Source of the DNA: JAAYBQ01 sp035403465
GTDB lineage: Bacteria; Spirochaetota; UBA4802; UBA5550
Assembly: GCA_035403465.1 (NCBI GenBank)
Contig: DAONFG010000055.1
Location: 1-17,891, forward strand
Length of the DNA: 17,891 nt
Direction of reading: 5' to 3'
Position numbers and translations under genes: made by a program. The notes under the pieces were generated by a model. That model worked only from the letters and a program-made list of their open reading frames with translations. It had not been told where the DNA came from and ran no database searches. Shown here in pieces: positions 6,470 through 14,450 of the stretch. The first letter of the stretch is position 1. Each line of letters starts with the position of its first letter.

Positions 6470-8125
6470 ATGAAAATCGCTCTGGCACAGATAAATCCGG
6501 TTATTGCAGACATAAACGCCAACAGGGATAAGATTATATCATTCATCAAACAGGCCGGATCTTCCGGGACCGACATTGCCGTATTCCCTGAACTCTGCAC
6601 AATAGGCTACCCGCCTATGGACCTTCTTGAAAGCCGCAAGCTTATCGATGACAACATTAAATCACTCGAAGCAATTGCTTCTGCATCTGCCGGATCGGAT
6701 ACAGCCGCAGTGATAGGCTGCGTTGAGTACGACACAACAAACAGCCCCATGCTCTTCAACTCCGCAGTTGTGATACACAGGGGACGGATTATTTTCCGGC
6801 AGCACAAGACACTGCTTCCCGGTTACGACGTATTTGACGAGTACAGGTATTTTTCACATGCCGACGATTCAGGGATCTTTGAGTTCAGGGGTAAAAAAAT
6901 CGGGCTGACAATATGCGAGGATATATGGGCGGCATTTCGTGAAGACAACAGCCCGTTCATGGAACGCAGAAGGTACGACATGGACCCGGTACAGGTACTT
7001 GCTGAACGCGGTGCTGAACTTATAATAAACATCTCGGCGTCGCCGTACATCAGGGGAAAGCGGCAGGCGCGGATGGAGATGCTCACACTCCTTGCCCGTG
7101 AAAAACGTATCCCGATTGTATATGTTAACCAGTCCGGGGCAAATGACAGTCTCATCTTTGACGGCAACAGCATGTTCATCAACGCCAGAGGGGAGATATG
7201 CGGTCACGCGAAGGGGTTCAGCGAAGACCTCCTGGTGATCGAAACCGGTTCACCGGAACCATGCGTGGTTGAGATCAGCGACATCGAGGACATACGAAGG
7301 GCGCTTGTCCTTGGGATCGGCGACTATATGGCCAAGTCCGGTTTTAAGAAAGCGGTACTGGGCCTGAGCGGCGGGATCGATTCGGCGCTTGTTGCCGCAC
7401 TTGCGTGCCAGGCCGTCGGGCCGGAGAATGTTACAGGGATAACCATGCCCTCAGAGTATTCATCGCAGGGGAGCGTTGATGATTCATACGACCTGGCCCG
7501 GAACCTGGGGATGCGCATTGAAACGATTGCAATTAAAGGACTCTTCGACAGGTTCAGGGATGACCTTTCGGGTGTGTTCCGGGGACTAAAAGAGGATGTA
7601 ACCGAGGAGAACATACAGGCCCGCATACGCGGAACACTTCTCATGTCCTTCAGCAACAAAACCGGCGCACTGCTGCTATCAACCGGGAACAAGTCGGAAT
7701 CAGCAACAGGATACTGCACGTTATATGGCGACATGTGCGGCGGCCTCGCTGTGATCGCGGACCTGCCCAAGACCATGGTCTACGAACTCTCGGAGCACAT
7801 AAACATCAGCGCAGGCCGTGACATCATTCCCCGAGCCATCATAGACAAGGCGCCATCCGCTGAACTCCGGCCAGGCCAGAAAGACCAGGACTCGCTGCCG
7901 CCGTACGATGTGCTGGATGCTATACTCGAACTGTACATTGAACAGCGCATGTCCGCTGCGGAGATTATAAGTGCGGGCTTCGACAGGGAAACGGTGGAGA
8001 ATGTCCTTAAACTGGTGAATAACACTGAATACAAAAGGTACCAGGCAGCACCGGGGCTCAAAGTCACCTCGAAGGCTTTCGGTATCGGGAGACGCATACC
8101 GCTTGCAAAACGGTTTGTACCGTGA
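6470..8125 (+). CDS. nadE: Glutamine-dependent NAD+ synthase
   Basis: This enzyme makes NAD+ from deamido-NAD+, ATP and glutamine, the last step of NAD synthesis. The 551-residue protein has both domains. Residues 1-265 are a nitrilase-type glutaminase with the Glu41 (FPELCTIGYPP), Lys113 (HKTLLPG) and Cys149 (TICEDIW) triad. Residues 275-551 are the ATP-pyrophosphatase synthetase, with the P-loop SGGIDS (300-305), STGNKSE (404-410), TLYGDMCGG and DKAPSAELRPGQKDQDSLPPYD. All key residues are intact. The start is set by the conserved MKIALAQINP. The gene is divergent from the EAL gene across 76 bases, which must hold both promoters; TTGACT or TTGACC at 6410-6420 is a candidate -35. It converges with the permease gene, leaving only 18 bases between stops and no obvious terminator. 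Confidence 0.97.
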   Translation: MKIALAQINPVIADINANRDKIISFIKQAGSSGTDIAVFPELCTIGYPPMDLLESRKLIDDNIKSLEAIASASAGSDTAAVIGCVEYDTTNSPMLFNSAVVIHRGRIIFRQHKTLLPGYDVFDEYRYFSHADDSGIFEFRGKKIGLTICEDIWAAFREDNSPFMERRRYDMDPVQVLAERGAELIINISASPYIRGKRQARMEMLTLLAREKRIPIVYVNQSGANDSLIFDGNSMFINARGEICGHAKGFSEDLLVIETGSPEPCVVEISDIEDIRRALVLGIGDYMAKSGFKKAVLGLSGGIDSALVAALACQAVGPENVTGITMPSEYSSQGSVDDSYDLARNLGMRIETIAIKGLFDRFRDDLSGVFRGLKEDVTEENIQARIRGTLLMSFSNKTGALLLSTGNKSESATGYCTLYGDMCGGLAVIADLPKTMVYELSEHINISAGRDIIPRAIIDKAPSAELRPGQKDQDSLPPYDVLDAILELYIEQRMSAAEIISAGFDRETVENVLKLVNNTEYKRYQAAPGLKVTSKAFGIGRRIPLAKRFVP

Positions 8126-8143
8126 AGTTATACAATCACCAAT

Positions 8144-10141
8144 TCACACTCTCATCGGAAGCACCATGAACGGTATTCCCTGCCTGTAGAACTTTCTCTG
8201 CAGCGCAAAGGCCGAGTAGTTGTGCAGGAACCTTGTGACGAATGAATCCTCCGGGAACACCAGCTGCCCGGCAAAGAAGACCGCCTGGTTGTGCCTCTTC
8301 ATGATCTCCATTGCCGCGTCGAACGACGCGTCAACAATCTCCACACCGATAGAATAGCTGCTCTCCGCGTAATACCCGTGCTTTAACATGAACTCAACGT
8401 ACCTCTCCAGCTCCTGCTTCGTGTGCGCCTCAAGGTTCTCCAGCTCCTCGTGTCCTTTGAACGTTCCGGAATCAACAACACCCACCTGTATAAAAACAAA
8501 ATTACTAAACTTTCCCTTGAACATCCGTATTATCGCAAGCAGGCTGTGCAGCCCAATACCCGTGAACCCGTTGACAAAAAGGACCGCCGTGTCGCCTTCG
8601 GGGTCATAGACGGGCCGCTTTTTCCTCCGTGGCAGTTTTTTACCTGTGCCCCCCGGCGCATCCATTCTTTCAAGCTCAAGCAGGGAATTAAACTTTGCAA
8701 GGAGTTTCCCTGTACTGGAGTAATGCCTTTTTATCATAACAGCGAGTATTACAAGGGCGCCCGTAATAACAATGGTGAACCAACCACCCTCGTCGAACTT
8801 AATCATCACAACAGACACAAGAATGAATGATGTGAGAACCAGTCCTGATGAATTGATAAGCAGCCCGTGTATCCATTTACCGTCACTGTGCCTCACCTGC
8901 CACCAGTGCCTTACCATGCCAAGCTGGGACAATGTGAATGTCACGAATACGTTTATACTGTAGAGAACAACAAGGAACCTCACTGATCCCGAGGAATATA
9001 ACAACAGGGCAAGGGATGAAACGCCCATAATAAACACGCCGTTCTGCGTGACAAGCCTGTCATTGAGAGCAGCGAAACGTGTAGGAGCCCACCTGTCGAG
9101 CGCCATGTTTGATAAAATCCTGGGGCCGTCAAGGAACCCTGTCTGCGCAGCCACAAACAGGAGCAGGGCCTCGGAGAAGAGCGTCACAATAACAAAGACA
9201 TGTCCCCACCTGCCCCAGGCAGCAGTCATTTTATAAAAAAGCACCGCGTTAAGCGTTTTGCCTGGAACATGCTCCACCCCGTAAAGCAGGTATGATATCA
9301 TGAGTCCTAATACCATGAAGGCAAGTGACCATGCCATGTAGCGCATAGTTCGTTTGGCTGTCTTAATCTTAGGATCCCGGAGTACAGGTATACCGTTACT
9401 CACAGCCTCAATACCGGTAAACGTGCCTGCACCCATACTATACGCGCGCAGGACAAGAAGTATCATTCCTGTTGTGCCAAGCTGTGTCGCGGTGGAATGC
9501 GCGTCCTGCGCTGTTGAACTTACAAGTTCAGGAATACCCGAGGAATGTCCGGCAATGGCCCATACTATCGTCGCGGCATGCGCCGCAATAAAAATTATGA
9601 ACACCGGCACAAGCGGAAGTACCGATTCCCTGACTCCCCGCATGTTGAGCCATGTGAGCAGGCACAAACCTGTAACAGCAACAGTCATCTTCAGGTAAAT
9701 CATTGATCCCGGGAAAAAACTGAAGAGTGCGTCAGTACCGCTCGCGATCGATAGAGTTATTGTCAGCACATAGTCAATCAGCAGGGCGCAGCCAGATACC
9801 ATTCCGACCGACGGCGAGAGCAGCTTGCTTGCCACAAGGTAACCGCCTCCACCTGACGGGAAGAGTTCAATAATCTGCGAATAACTTGCTGCAATAATAA
9901 AGATTGTGATTACTGTGCCAACCGCAACAAAGATACCGAGTGATGTATGCTGCCCCAGCGTGAGGAACGCCTCCTCCGGGCCGTAACATGATGAACTGAG
10001 ACCGTCTGAGCCCAGGCCGACCCATGCGAAAAACGCTATCAGCGACATTTTGTGGAATATGGCAGGATCAGTTACATCACGGGCCCCGCCCATAAAGAGG
10101 TGTTTGACCCTTGCAAAGAGGATAGGTTTCTCTTCCGGCAT
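8144..10141 (-). CDS. KimA-like APC/KUP-superfamily permease (probable K+ importer)
   Basis: This is a 12-helix permease of 665 residues with a cytosolic C-terminal domain of about 160 residues. Segments match what I recall of Bacillus KimA closely: GSDGLSSSCYGPEE (KimA SSDALSSVAYGTEQ), PSGGGGYLVASK, LIDYVLTITLSIASGTDA, and GTFTGIEAVSNGIP. The Asp and Tyr corresponding to KimA potassium ligands Asp36 and Tyr43 are conserved (Asp46, Tyr53 here). The C-terminal part has alternating strands and helices (AVLFVNGFTG, NFVFIQVGVVD), as expected for the regulatory domain. The start at 10141 is set by GGAGGAG just upstream; a longer frame to 10189 lacks this. A c-di-AMP riboswitch precedes the gene, which favours potassium over amino acids as substrate. 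An amino-acid permease of the same superfamily is the alternative. Confidence 0.88.
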   Translation of the reverse strand: MPEEKPILFARVKHLFMGGARDVTDPAIFHKMSLIAFFAWVGLGSDGLSSSCYGPEEAFLTLGQHTSLGIFVAVGTVITIFIIAASYSQIIELFPSGGGGYLVASKLLSPSVGMVSGCALLIDYVLTITLSIASGTDALFSFFPGSMIYLKMTVAVTGLCLLTWLNMRGVRESVLPLVPVFIIFIAAHAATIVWAIAGHSSGIPELVSSTAQDAHSTATQLGTTGMILLVLRAYSMGAGTFTGIEAVSNGIPVLRDPKIKTAKRTMRYMAWSLAFMVLGLMISYLLYGVEHVPGKTLNAVLFYKMTAAWGRWGHVFVIVTLFSEALLLFVAAQTGFLDGPRILSNMALDRWAPTRFAALNDRLVTQNGVFIMGVSSLALLLYSSGSVRFLVVLYSINVFVTFTLSQLGMVRHWWQVRHSDGKWIHGLLINSSGLVLTSFILVSVVMIKFDEGGWFTIVITGALVILAVMIKRHYSSTGKLLAKFNSLLELERMDAPGGTGKKLPRRKKRPVYDPEGDTAVLFVNGFTGIGLHSLLAIIRMFKGKFSNFVFIQVGVVDSGTFKGHEELENLEAHTKQELERYVEFMLKHGYYAESSYSIGVEIVDASFDAAMEIMKRHNQAVFFAGQLVFPEDSFVTRFLHNYSAFALQRKFYRQGIPFMVLPMRV

Positions 10142-10207
10142 GAATCTCCTCCATGTTATGAGTGACATGAAGATAGATAATCTGCCCATTGCAGAAATAT
10201 TTCACTT

Positions 10208-10334
10208 CTGTCCTCCCAATAGCCTGCGGGGTTAGCTGACGGGCTCGGGCCTGGAAGTGCCCTATCCTTTCCGGAATACGCCCCTGTTACCCGGATCCCC
10301 CGTATCCATGCCCTGTGTCATGAATTTCGGCGCG
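10208..10334 (-). promoter_or_regulatory. Cyclic-di-AMP riboswitch (ydaO-yuaA class)
   Basis: Read on the minus strand, this leader follows the ydaO aptamer in order: GCCGAA, a stem ATTCATG...CATGGAT, ACGGGGGATCC, GGGTAACAGGGGC, a short hairpin, TAGGGCACTTCC, CCCGAGCCCGTCAGCTAACC, CCGCAGGC and GGGAGGA. The near-invariant CCCGTCAGCTAACC block lies at 10243-10230. Compared from memory with the Thermoanaerobacter aptamer, every conserved block is present and correctly spaced. The outer P1 stem looks short (GCC with GGC). About 66 bases separate the aptamer from the permease start. I see no T-run terminator there, but a small CATGT/ACATG stem abuts the Shine-Dalgarno, so control may act on translation. 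In known cases c-di-AMP switches off expression. Confidence 0.92.
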
Positions 10335-10344
10335 TAATGCCGGT

Positions 10345-10373
10345 AAAGTAATAATGAGTCATTTCATTGTCAA
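10345..10373 (-). promoter_or_regulatory. Candidate promoter for the riboswitch-permease transcript
   Basis: TTGACA (10373-10368) is a perfect -35. A 17-base spacer leads to TACTTT (10350-10345), a weak -10. The implied start near 10338 falls just before the first base of the aptamer, which is what a riboswitch leader needs. Confidence 0.5.
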
Positions 10374-10408
10374 GAGTTCCAGAGGAATATTTGCTATAAA
10401 CTGATTTT

Positions 10409-11071
10409 TTAAAAGAGGTTAAAGTAGCCCTCAACCTCTTTGAAATTCTTCTGCACATTTTCTTTCCCTGATACAATGCCCATGTGGCCCGGAAGAAGGT
10501 GTTCAATGTCAAGCTGCGAGACAATTTTAATGCTCTCCTTGAGATGGGCAGCATTTCCACCCTGGAAGTCGAACCTGCCGAAACTCCTGTCAAAGATCAG
10601 GTCACCGCACACAAGAGTTTTCTTCTCACGCCAGTATATACACACAGAGGCCGGTGAATGCCCGGGAGTTTTGTAGACCTCAAGTTCAGCATCTCCGATC
10701 TGGAGAAAGCCCTCTTCAAGTTCAAGCTCATATTTATATTCTGTAAAATCCATACCCAGCATCCGGAAGAAGTCCGGGCCTGTTTCCTGCAGGAACTTTA
10801 TCTCATCTTTATGCATACCTGCAGGTATGTCATACTTTGTAAAATTCAGGTTTCCTTCAATATGGTCGGGGTGACTGTGCGTGTTAATCACGTAGCTTAT
10901 TGTTTCAATGTCAATTCCGTCGGCCTCCATCAGTTTCAGAAGCTGGTCAGTATAGTTTTTCAGTCCCGGGTCAAAGAGGATGTTGAACGGTTCGCCGAAG
11001 TAGAAGCTGTTGCAGTTGTTTTCGAAAACACCTTTCCAGACATATGAATATACGCCGTCAGTAACTTTCAT
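10409..11071 (-). CDS. Metallo-beta-lactamase-fold hydrolase (glyoxalase II-like)
   Basis: This 220-residue cytosolic protein has the full two-metal site: T-H65-S-H67-P-D69-H70, then His138 (TPGHSPAS), Asp157 (CGDLIFDRSFGRFD) and His196 (LLPGHMGIV). The order and spacing fit the hydroxyacylglutathione hydrolase-like branch of the superfamily. The typical glyoxalase II C-terminal helical domain is missing, so the substrate cannot be named; a thioester or lactone is most likely. No flavodoxin or rubredoxin domain is attached. The start is ATG with AAGGAT 8 bases upstream. A TTGACA hexamer (11133-11128) lies before it, but the matching -10 is poor. It is downstream of the CGCG-motif gene by 79 bases on the same strand. 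The permease leader promoter begins about 35 bases beyond its stop. Confidence 0.9.
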   Translation of the reverse strand: MKVTDGVYSYVWKGVFENNCNSFYFGEPFNILFDPGLKNYTDQLLKLMEADGIDIETISYVINTHSHPDHIEGNLNFTKYDIPAGMHKDEIKFLQETGPDFFRMLGMDFTEYKYELELEEGFLQIGDAELEVYKTPGHSPASVCIYWREKKTLVCGDLIFDRSFGRFDFQGGNAAHLKESIKIVSQLDIEHLLPGHMGIVSGKENVQKNFKEVEGYFNLF

Positions 11072-11150
11072 GAGATAATCCTTATATTAATTTAACCGGC
11101 TTCAAGGTTTAAGTGAAGGTTAAAACGTGTCAATCCCAATATTAGCAGCC

Positions 11151-11528
11151 CTAGACCGCATCCCCGGGCTTAACTATATGAATATGACACTTTTCGTCCC
11201 TGGTCATCAGCTTCCCGAATGCAGCTGAATAAGCCTCTGCGGCGCCTTCAGTTTCAGGCGCTACAATCACAAGCCGCAGCCTGTTGTAACCGTTAGCATC
11301 CCTCTCCGCAAGCCCGTCCCGCACCACGGACTCAATATCAGCAGGGGAGCATTCCTTTACATCTGCGATATATATCAGCAGTCTATTCCCTATAAGTATC
11401 TTCTTTGAAAGCCGCACACCGCAATCCAGCCGGACACCTTCAGCAACATCAATTGAATTGAACACACTCTGGCCGCATCCGCAGCCCAGCACATCAACTG
11501 CAAAATTTTTTATACTCTCTTTATCCAT
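11151..11528 (-). CDS. Small CGCG-motif protein, unknown function
   Basis: This is a 125-residue soluble protein, possibly alpha/beta, with no signal peptide. Near the N-terminus it has DVLGCGCGQSVF with Cys16 and Cys18 spaced C-x-C, and there are further cysteines at DCGV, KECSP and KCHIH. Predicted strands (LLIYIADV, RLRLVIVAP, CHIHIVKP) alternate with helices. The C-x-C and His-x-His near the C-terminus could bind a metal or a cluster, or be redox active, but this is inference. I recall the LGCGC..EVF pattern only from uncharacterised proteins. GGAGG lies four bases before the ATG, so the start is sound. The gene ends in TAG, showing that amber is used as a normal stop here. A terminator separates it from the FlgM-like gene upstream. 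Confidence 0.75.
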   Translation of the reverse strand: MDKESIKNFAVDVLGCGCGQSVFNSIDVAEGVRLDCGVRLSKKILIGNRLLIYIADVKECSPADIESVVRDGLAERDANGYNRLRLVIVAPETEGAAEAYSAAFGKLMTRDEKCHIHIVKPGDAV

Positions 11529-11539
11529 CGTGCCTCCAT

Positions 11540-11566
11540 AAAAAACCCGGCCTCTCAGGGCCGGGT
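11540..11566 (-). terminator. Intrinsic terminator after the FlgM-like gene
   Basis: On the minus strand a stem ACCCGGCC/GGCCGGGT (arms 11566-11559 and 11552-11545, loop of six) is followed by TTTTTT. It begins 10 bases after the stop at 11577 and ends before the next gene's ribosome-binding site, so the two genes are probably separately transcribed or attenuated. Confidence 0.85.
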
Positions 11567-11576
11567 ATTCTGCCGG

Positions 11577-11951
11577 TTAAACCCCGGGTTTATCCAGCAT
11601 CTTTGCAAGCATTGCATCGTCGGGATTATCATAAACACCCACGGCAAGGTTTACCTTTGCATCAATAATTTTTCTGAGCCTGTAAACATTCCGCAGATCC
11701 CCGCCCTTCCAGTCTATATGTTCAGCAAGCATGGCCTTGTAGCTCGCGGCCTCTTTCCTGAGTCTGATCCTGTCAAGTCTCACGAGGTTCTCGCTCTGGA
11801 ACCTCTCCTTTGCTTCGGAAGAAATCTCAAGCATATCGGCCGTTTCAACCCTCTTAATGTAACCGGGCTTCTTCATCTCAAGAGGACTGTTGTCAGTCCT
11901 GATGCCGCTATTGCCAAAACCAACTGAACCAGGAAAACGAATTGCTGTCAT
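11577..11951 (-). CDS. FlgM-like small protein (possible anti-sigma-28 factor)
   Basis: The protein has 124 residues, is hydrophilic and is probably partly unfolded. It has the layout of FlgM: an N-terminal disordered part, an ISSEAKER block (about 43-50), and a C-terminal helix pair with LRKIIDAKVNLAVGVYDNPDDAMLAKML. This resembles the FlgM ending of the form R...I..G.Y.vd...iA..ml. FlgM binds the flagellar sigma factor FliA and is itself exported by the hook-basal body. The middle (residues 55-85) is longer than usual and I see no other flagellar gene nearby, so the name is tentative. AAGGAGG lies 7 bases before the ATG. The upstream promoter contains TCCGATAA, close to the sigma-28 -10 element, and this agrees with the idea. 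An intrinsic terminator follows the stop. Confidence 0.6.
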   Translation of the reverse strand: MTAIRFPGSVGFGNSGIRTDNSPLEMKKPGYIKRVETADMLEISSEAKERFQSENLVRLDRIRLRKEAASYKAMLAEHIDWKGGDLRNVYRLRKIIDAKVNLAVGVYDNPDDAMLAKMLDKPGV

Positions 11952-11981
11952 AATGCGCCTCCTTTCACAGTTTTATGTCGC

Positions 11982-12014
11982 ATTATATTATCGGATTGAA
12001 TTCTAAAAAGATAA
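11982..12014 (-). promoter_or_regulatory. Candidate promoter of the FlgM-like gene (sigma-28-like and TATAAT)
   Basis: On the minus strand TCCGATAA (11995-11988) matches seven of eight bases of the sigma-28 -10 element. TTATCTTT, eleven bases earlier, matches five of eight of its -35. TATAAT (11987-11982) directly follows and is a perfect vegetative -10, but without a good -35. Either would give a short leader before AAGGAGG. Confidence 0.4.
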
Positions 12015-12047
12015 GCATTATTTTAAAATAATCTAAAATATTAATGA

Positions 12048-12168
12048 ACTTTTTTTACAAAAATATGGGGCTCTGACACCTTTAATACAGGGCCCGGGTG
12101 CCGTGTTATCCGTTACATGGACTCAGGTGATGCGCCCGAACTTGACTATGACCTTAACTACGGATAAA
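12048..12168 (+). pseudogene. Short coding remnant ending DYDLNYG
   Basis: A 40-codon open stretch reads ...GSDTFNTGPGCRVIRYMDSG, then DAPELDYDLNYG, and then TAA. It has protein-like composition but no upstream start; the only ATG (12117) would give 16 residues. I cannot name a parent family. It may be the tail of a deleted gene or chance. Confidence 0.25.
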
Positions 12169-12197
12169 CCCTCTCTGCAAAGTCTTTCTTTTAGACC

Positions 12198-12226
12198 CCG
12201 GAATGGTGCTGTAAATTAAAATTTTT
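12198..12226. repeat. Third, partial copy of the intergenic repeat
   Basis: CCGGAATG followed by CTGTAAATTAAAATTTT repeats the end of the element at 16579-16606 with only a few changes. The beginning of the element, shared by the copies at 14544 and 16471, is missing here. Confidence 0.5.
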
Positions 12227-12301
12227 TTCCGTCACTACGTCGGTGAAGGGGGCACATGGAAATGTGTAGGATCATTAAAGAATGCAGATCATTATTTCAT
12301 G

Positions 12302-12427
12302 GATGACTGACCCGTAAACTGCGTTTCAAGCGCTTCAGCGACAGAGAGTTTCTTACAGAGGCTCTCTGCCGTTTTATTTACAGAGCAGAAGGCTTGAACT
12401 CTCTTTGCAAAATCTTTAAATTATTAT
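12302..12427 (-). pseudogene. Coding remnant with KDFAKRV segment
   Basis: The minus strand has a 41-codon open stretch beginning FKDFAKRVQAF, passing through CKKLSVAEALETQF and ending GQSSMK with TAA. A stop stands directly before it and there is no in-frame start codon, so it can only be a gene tail. A second minus-strand tract at about 12194-12163 encodes KKDFAERVYP and then TAG, suggesting two relics of related tails. The rest of the 11952-12524 gap is AT-rich and holds no gene that I can see. Confidence 0.3.
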
Positions 12428-12464
12428 TGCAAAATAAATGCCTCATTTAAATTTATCTCATAAT

Positions 12465-12494
12465 TTAACAGACCGGATACTGTAGACTTATAAA
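12465..12494 (+). promoter_or_regulatory. Candidate promoter of the acyl-CoA synthetase locus
   Basis: TTAACA (12465-12470) and TATAAA (12489-12494), each five of six consensus bases, are separated by 18 bases. They lie about 30 bases upstream of the start codon, which has AGGAA as a weak ribosome-binding site. Confidence 0.45.
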
Positions 12495-12524
12495 AATACA
12501 GAGCTAACAAGCAGGAAAAAGTAT

Positions 12525-14319
12525 ATGAACGTCAGGAACCTTGCCATAATGATCCACGAACAGGCAGCGAAATATTCAGACAGGAAGAATGCCCTTTATT
12601 ACAAGGACGGGGAGAAGTGGACCGGAATTTCATGGAAAGAGTTCGGTGACCGTATAGATAACGCTGCAAAGGGCCTCCTTGAGCTGGGTGTGTCGGAAAA
12701 TGAACTCGTAGCGATTTATTCAGGCAACAGACCAGAATGGACAATATGCGATTACGCCATTATGAGCATCAAAGGTTCAACGGTTGCCATATATGCCACC
12801 AATACGGATGAATAGGCTGAATATATAGTTAATAACGCGGGAATCAGGGTCATTTTTGTTGATGACCAGTTTCAATACGACAGCGTGATGAAGTTTTTCA
12901 AACGCAGCAAGACTCTCAAAACAGTGATCGTTTTCAGCAGATCGGTAGATATCGATAAAAAAAATAAAAACATCATGTACCTCGATGACCTGTACGAAAT
13001 CGGGAAAAAATCGCGTAAAGACCCGATTTTAAAGAAAAGGCTGAGCTCCTGCACGCCGGAGGATATATCCACCATCATATACACATCGGGAACAACGGGC
13101 AATCCCAAAGGGGCCATGCTTGCACACAAGAGTTTCTTCGTTGAGATGGATGCCCTTAACGCGGGTTTCCCCATGGGAGAGGATGACATAGAGCTTGTTT
13201 TCCTTCCGCTGAGCCACGTGTACGGAAAATGTTCACTCTACTGGGTACATTCAAAGGGAGGGACCCAGTACTTCTGTTACGATACAAATAAAATTGTGGA
13301 GTATTTCCAGGAGGTACGGCCCACATACATGGTGGGAGTTCCAAGGCTTTATGAAAAAATGTACGCTGCCATATACGCGAAGATGGATCAGGCATCCCCG
13401 TTGAAGAAAAAAACTTTTCGGTTGGGGCGTTGAAACAGGAAAGAAATACAGGTTCGCCATGATCAGGGGTGAAAGCATCTCTCCGCTGCTCAGGCTGAAG
13501 CACGCCATAGCGTACAAGCTGGTACTGAGCAAGGTAAGGGGCCTCCTTGGCGGAAGGCTGAACTTCTTCTCAGCAGGCGGGGCCCCGCTCGGCAAGGAGA
13601 TAGAGGAATTCTTCTTCGCTTCAAACATATTTATCGCCCAGGGATACGGCCTTACTGAAACATCGCCCTGCGGTTCATTTAATGTGCCATCAGCTTTCAA
13701 ATTCGGAACAGTGGGCAGGCCGATTGCCGGTAACCAGATCAGGATCGCGCCTGACGGTGAGATACTGATCAAGGGGGACAATGTCATGACGGGTTATTAC
13801 AAGAATCCGGCTGCGACAAAAGAGGTCATGACAAAGGATGGTTTCTTCACGACAGGGGATATAGGGAGAATAGACGAGGAGGGTTTCCTTGTCATCACTG
13901 ACAGGAAAAAAGATATCATAGTTACTGCAAACGGCAAGAATGTGGCTCCCCAGACAATTGAATCAAGGGTTGGCCAGGACTTTTACGTAGAGCAGGTGGT
14001 TGTCATCGGCGACAGGCAGAAATATATTACTGCACTGATTGTACCCTCCTTTGATCCGCTCATGGAATACGCCAGGAGCAGCGGAATATCCTTCACGGCA
14101 AAAGAGGAGCTGGTGAAGAACCCTGCGATCATAGAATTTTATAAAGACAGGATCGAGGCACAGTCAAAGGGACTTGCAGATTTTGAGAAGATTAAGAGAT
14201 TCACGCTCGTGGCCAGTCCCTTCTCGATTGAGAAGGGGGAGATTACGCCGACCATGAAAATAAAGAGAAAGGTAATAGCCGTCAACTTCAAGGATGAGAT
14301 AAAAAAGATGTACAGTTAA
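12525..14319 (+). pseudogene. Long-chain acyl-CoA synthetase, broken by amber codon and frameshift
   Basis: The intact ancestor would be about 597 residues, a normal length for FadD15-type AMP-forming ligases that load fatty acids onto CoA. The ligase motifs are all present: YTSGTTGNPKGAM (P-loop, from 13080), PLSHVYG, GYGLTETSP, TGDIG, DRKKDII, and the terminal lysine region KIKRKVI. Two lesions break it. A TAG at 12813-12815 stands where TNTDE-AEYIVNNAG needs glutamine (CAG to TAG). A run of seven A at 13407-13413 shifts the frame; dropping one A joins LKKK to LFGWGVETGKKYRFAMIRG. No other damage is seen, so the loss is recent. Amber suppression plus transcriptional slippage, or sequence error, are alternatives. 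A promoter-like pair and a strong terminator frame it. Confidence 0.9.
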
Positions 14320-14348
14320 ACTTCAGCGGCAGATATGTTCCGGCATAC

Positions 14349-14376
14349 AAGGCCCGTGTTTTGCACGGGCCTTTTT
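14349..14376 (+). terminator. Intrinsic terminator after the acyl-CoA synthetase locus
   Basis: GGCCCGTG (14351-14358) pairs with CACGGGCC (14364-14371) across a five-base loop, followed by TTTTT. It lies about 30 bases after the stop. It still looks fully functional. Confidence 0.9.
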
Positions 14377-14450
14377 GCGGCAATTCACTTCAACGGTGGC
14401 AGATTCATCTCCCTGATCTGAATAGTTCCAAAAGATTCTTACACTTTGTT

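Noticed and set aside
6394..6600. N-terminal extension of the EAL protein with another membrane helix
   Set aside because: It lies largely antisense within the strongly conserved start of nadE and has no good start signal.
12332..12368. Hairpin CAGAGAG/CTCTCTG as a terminator
   Set aside because: The 7-bp stem has a long loop and only a short T-run, and it overlaps a possible coding remnant.
12813..12815. Amber codon read as an amino acid (recoding)
   Set aside because: The sequence context calls for glutamine, a frameshift exists in the same gene, and TAG serves as a normal stop at 11151-11153.
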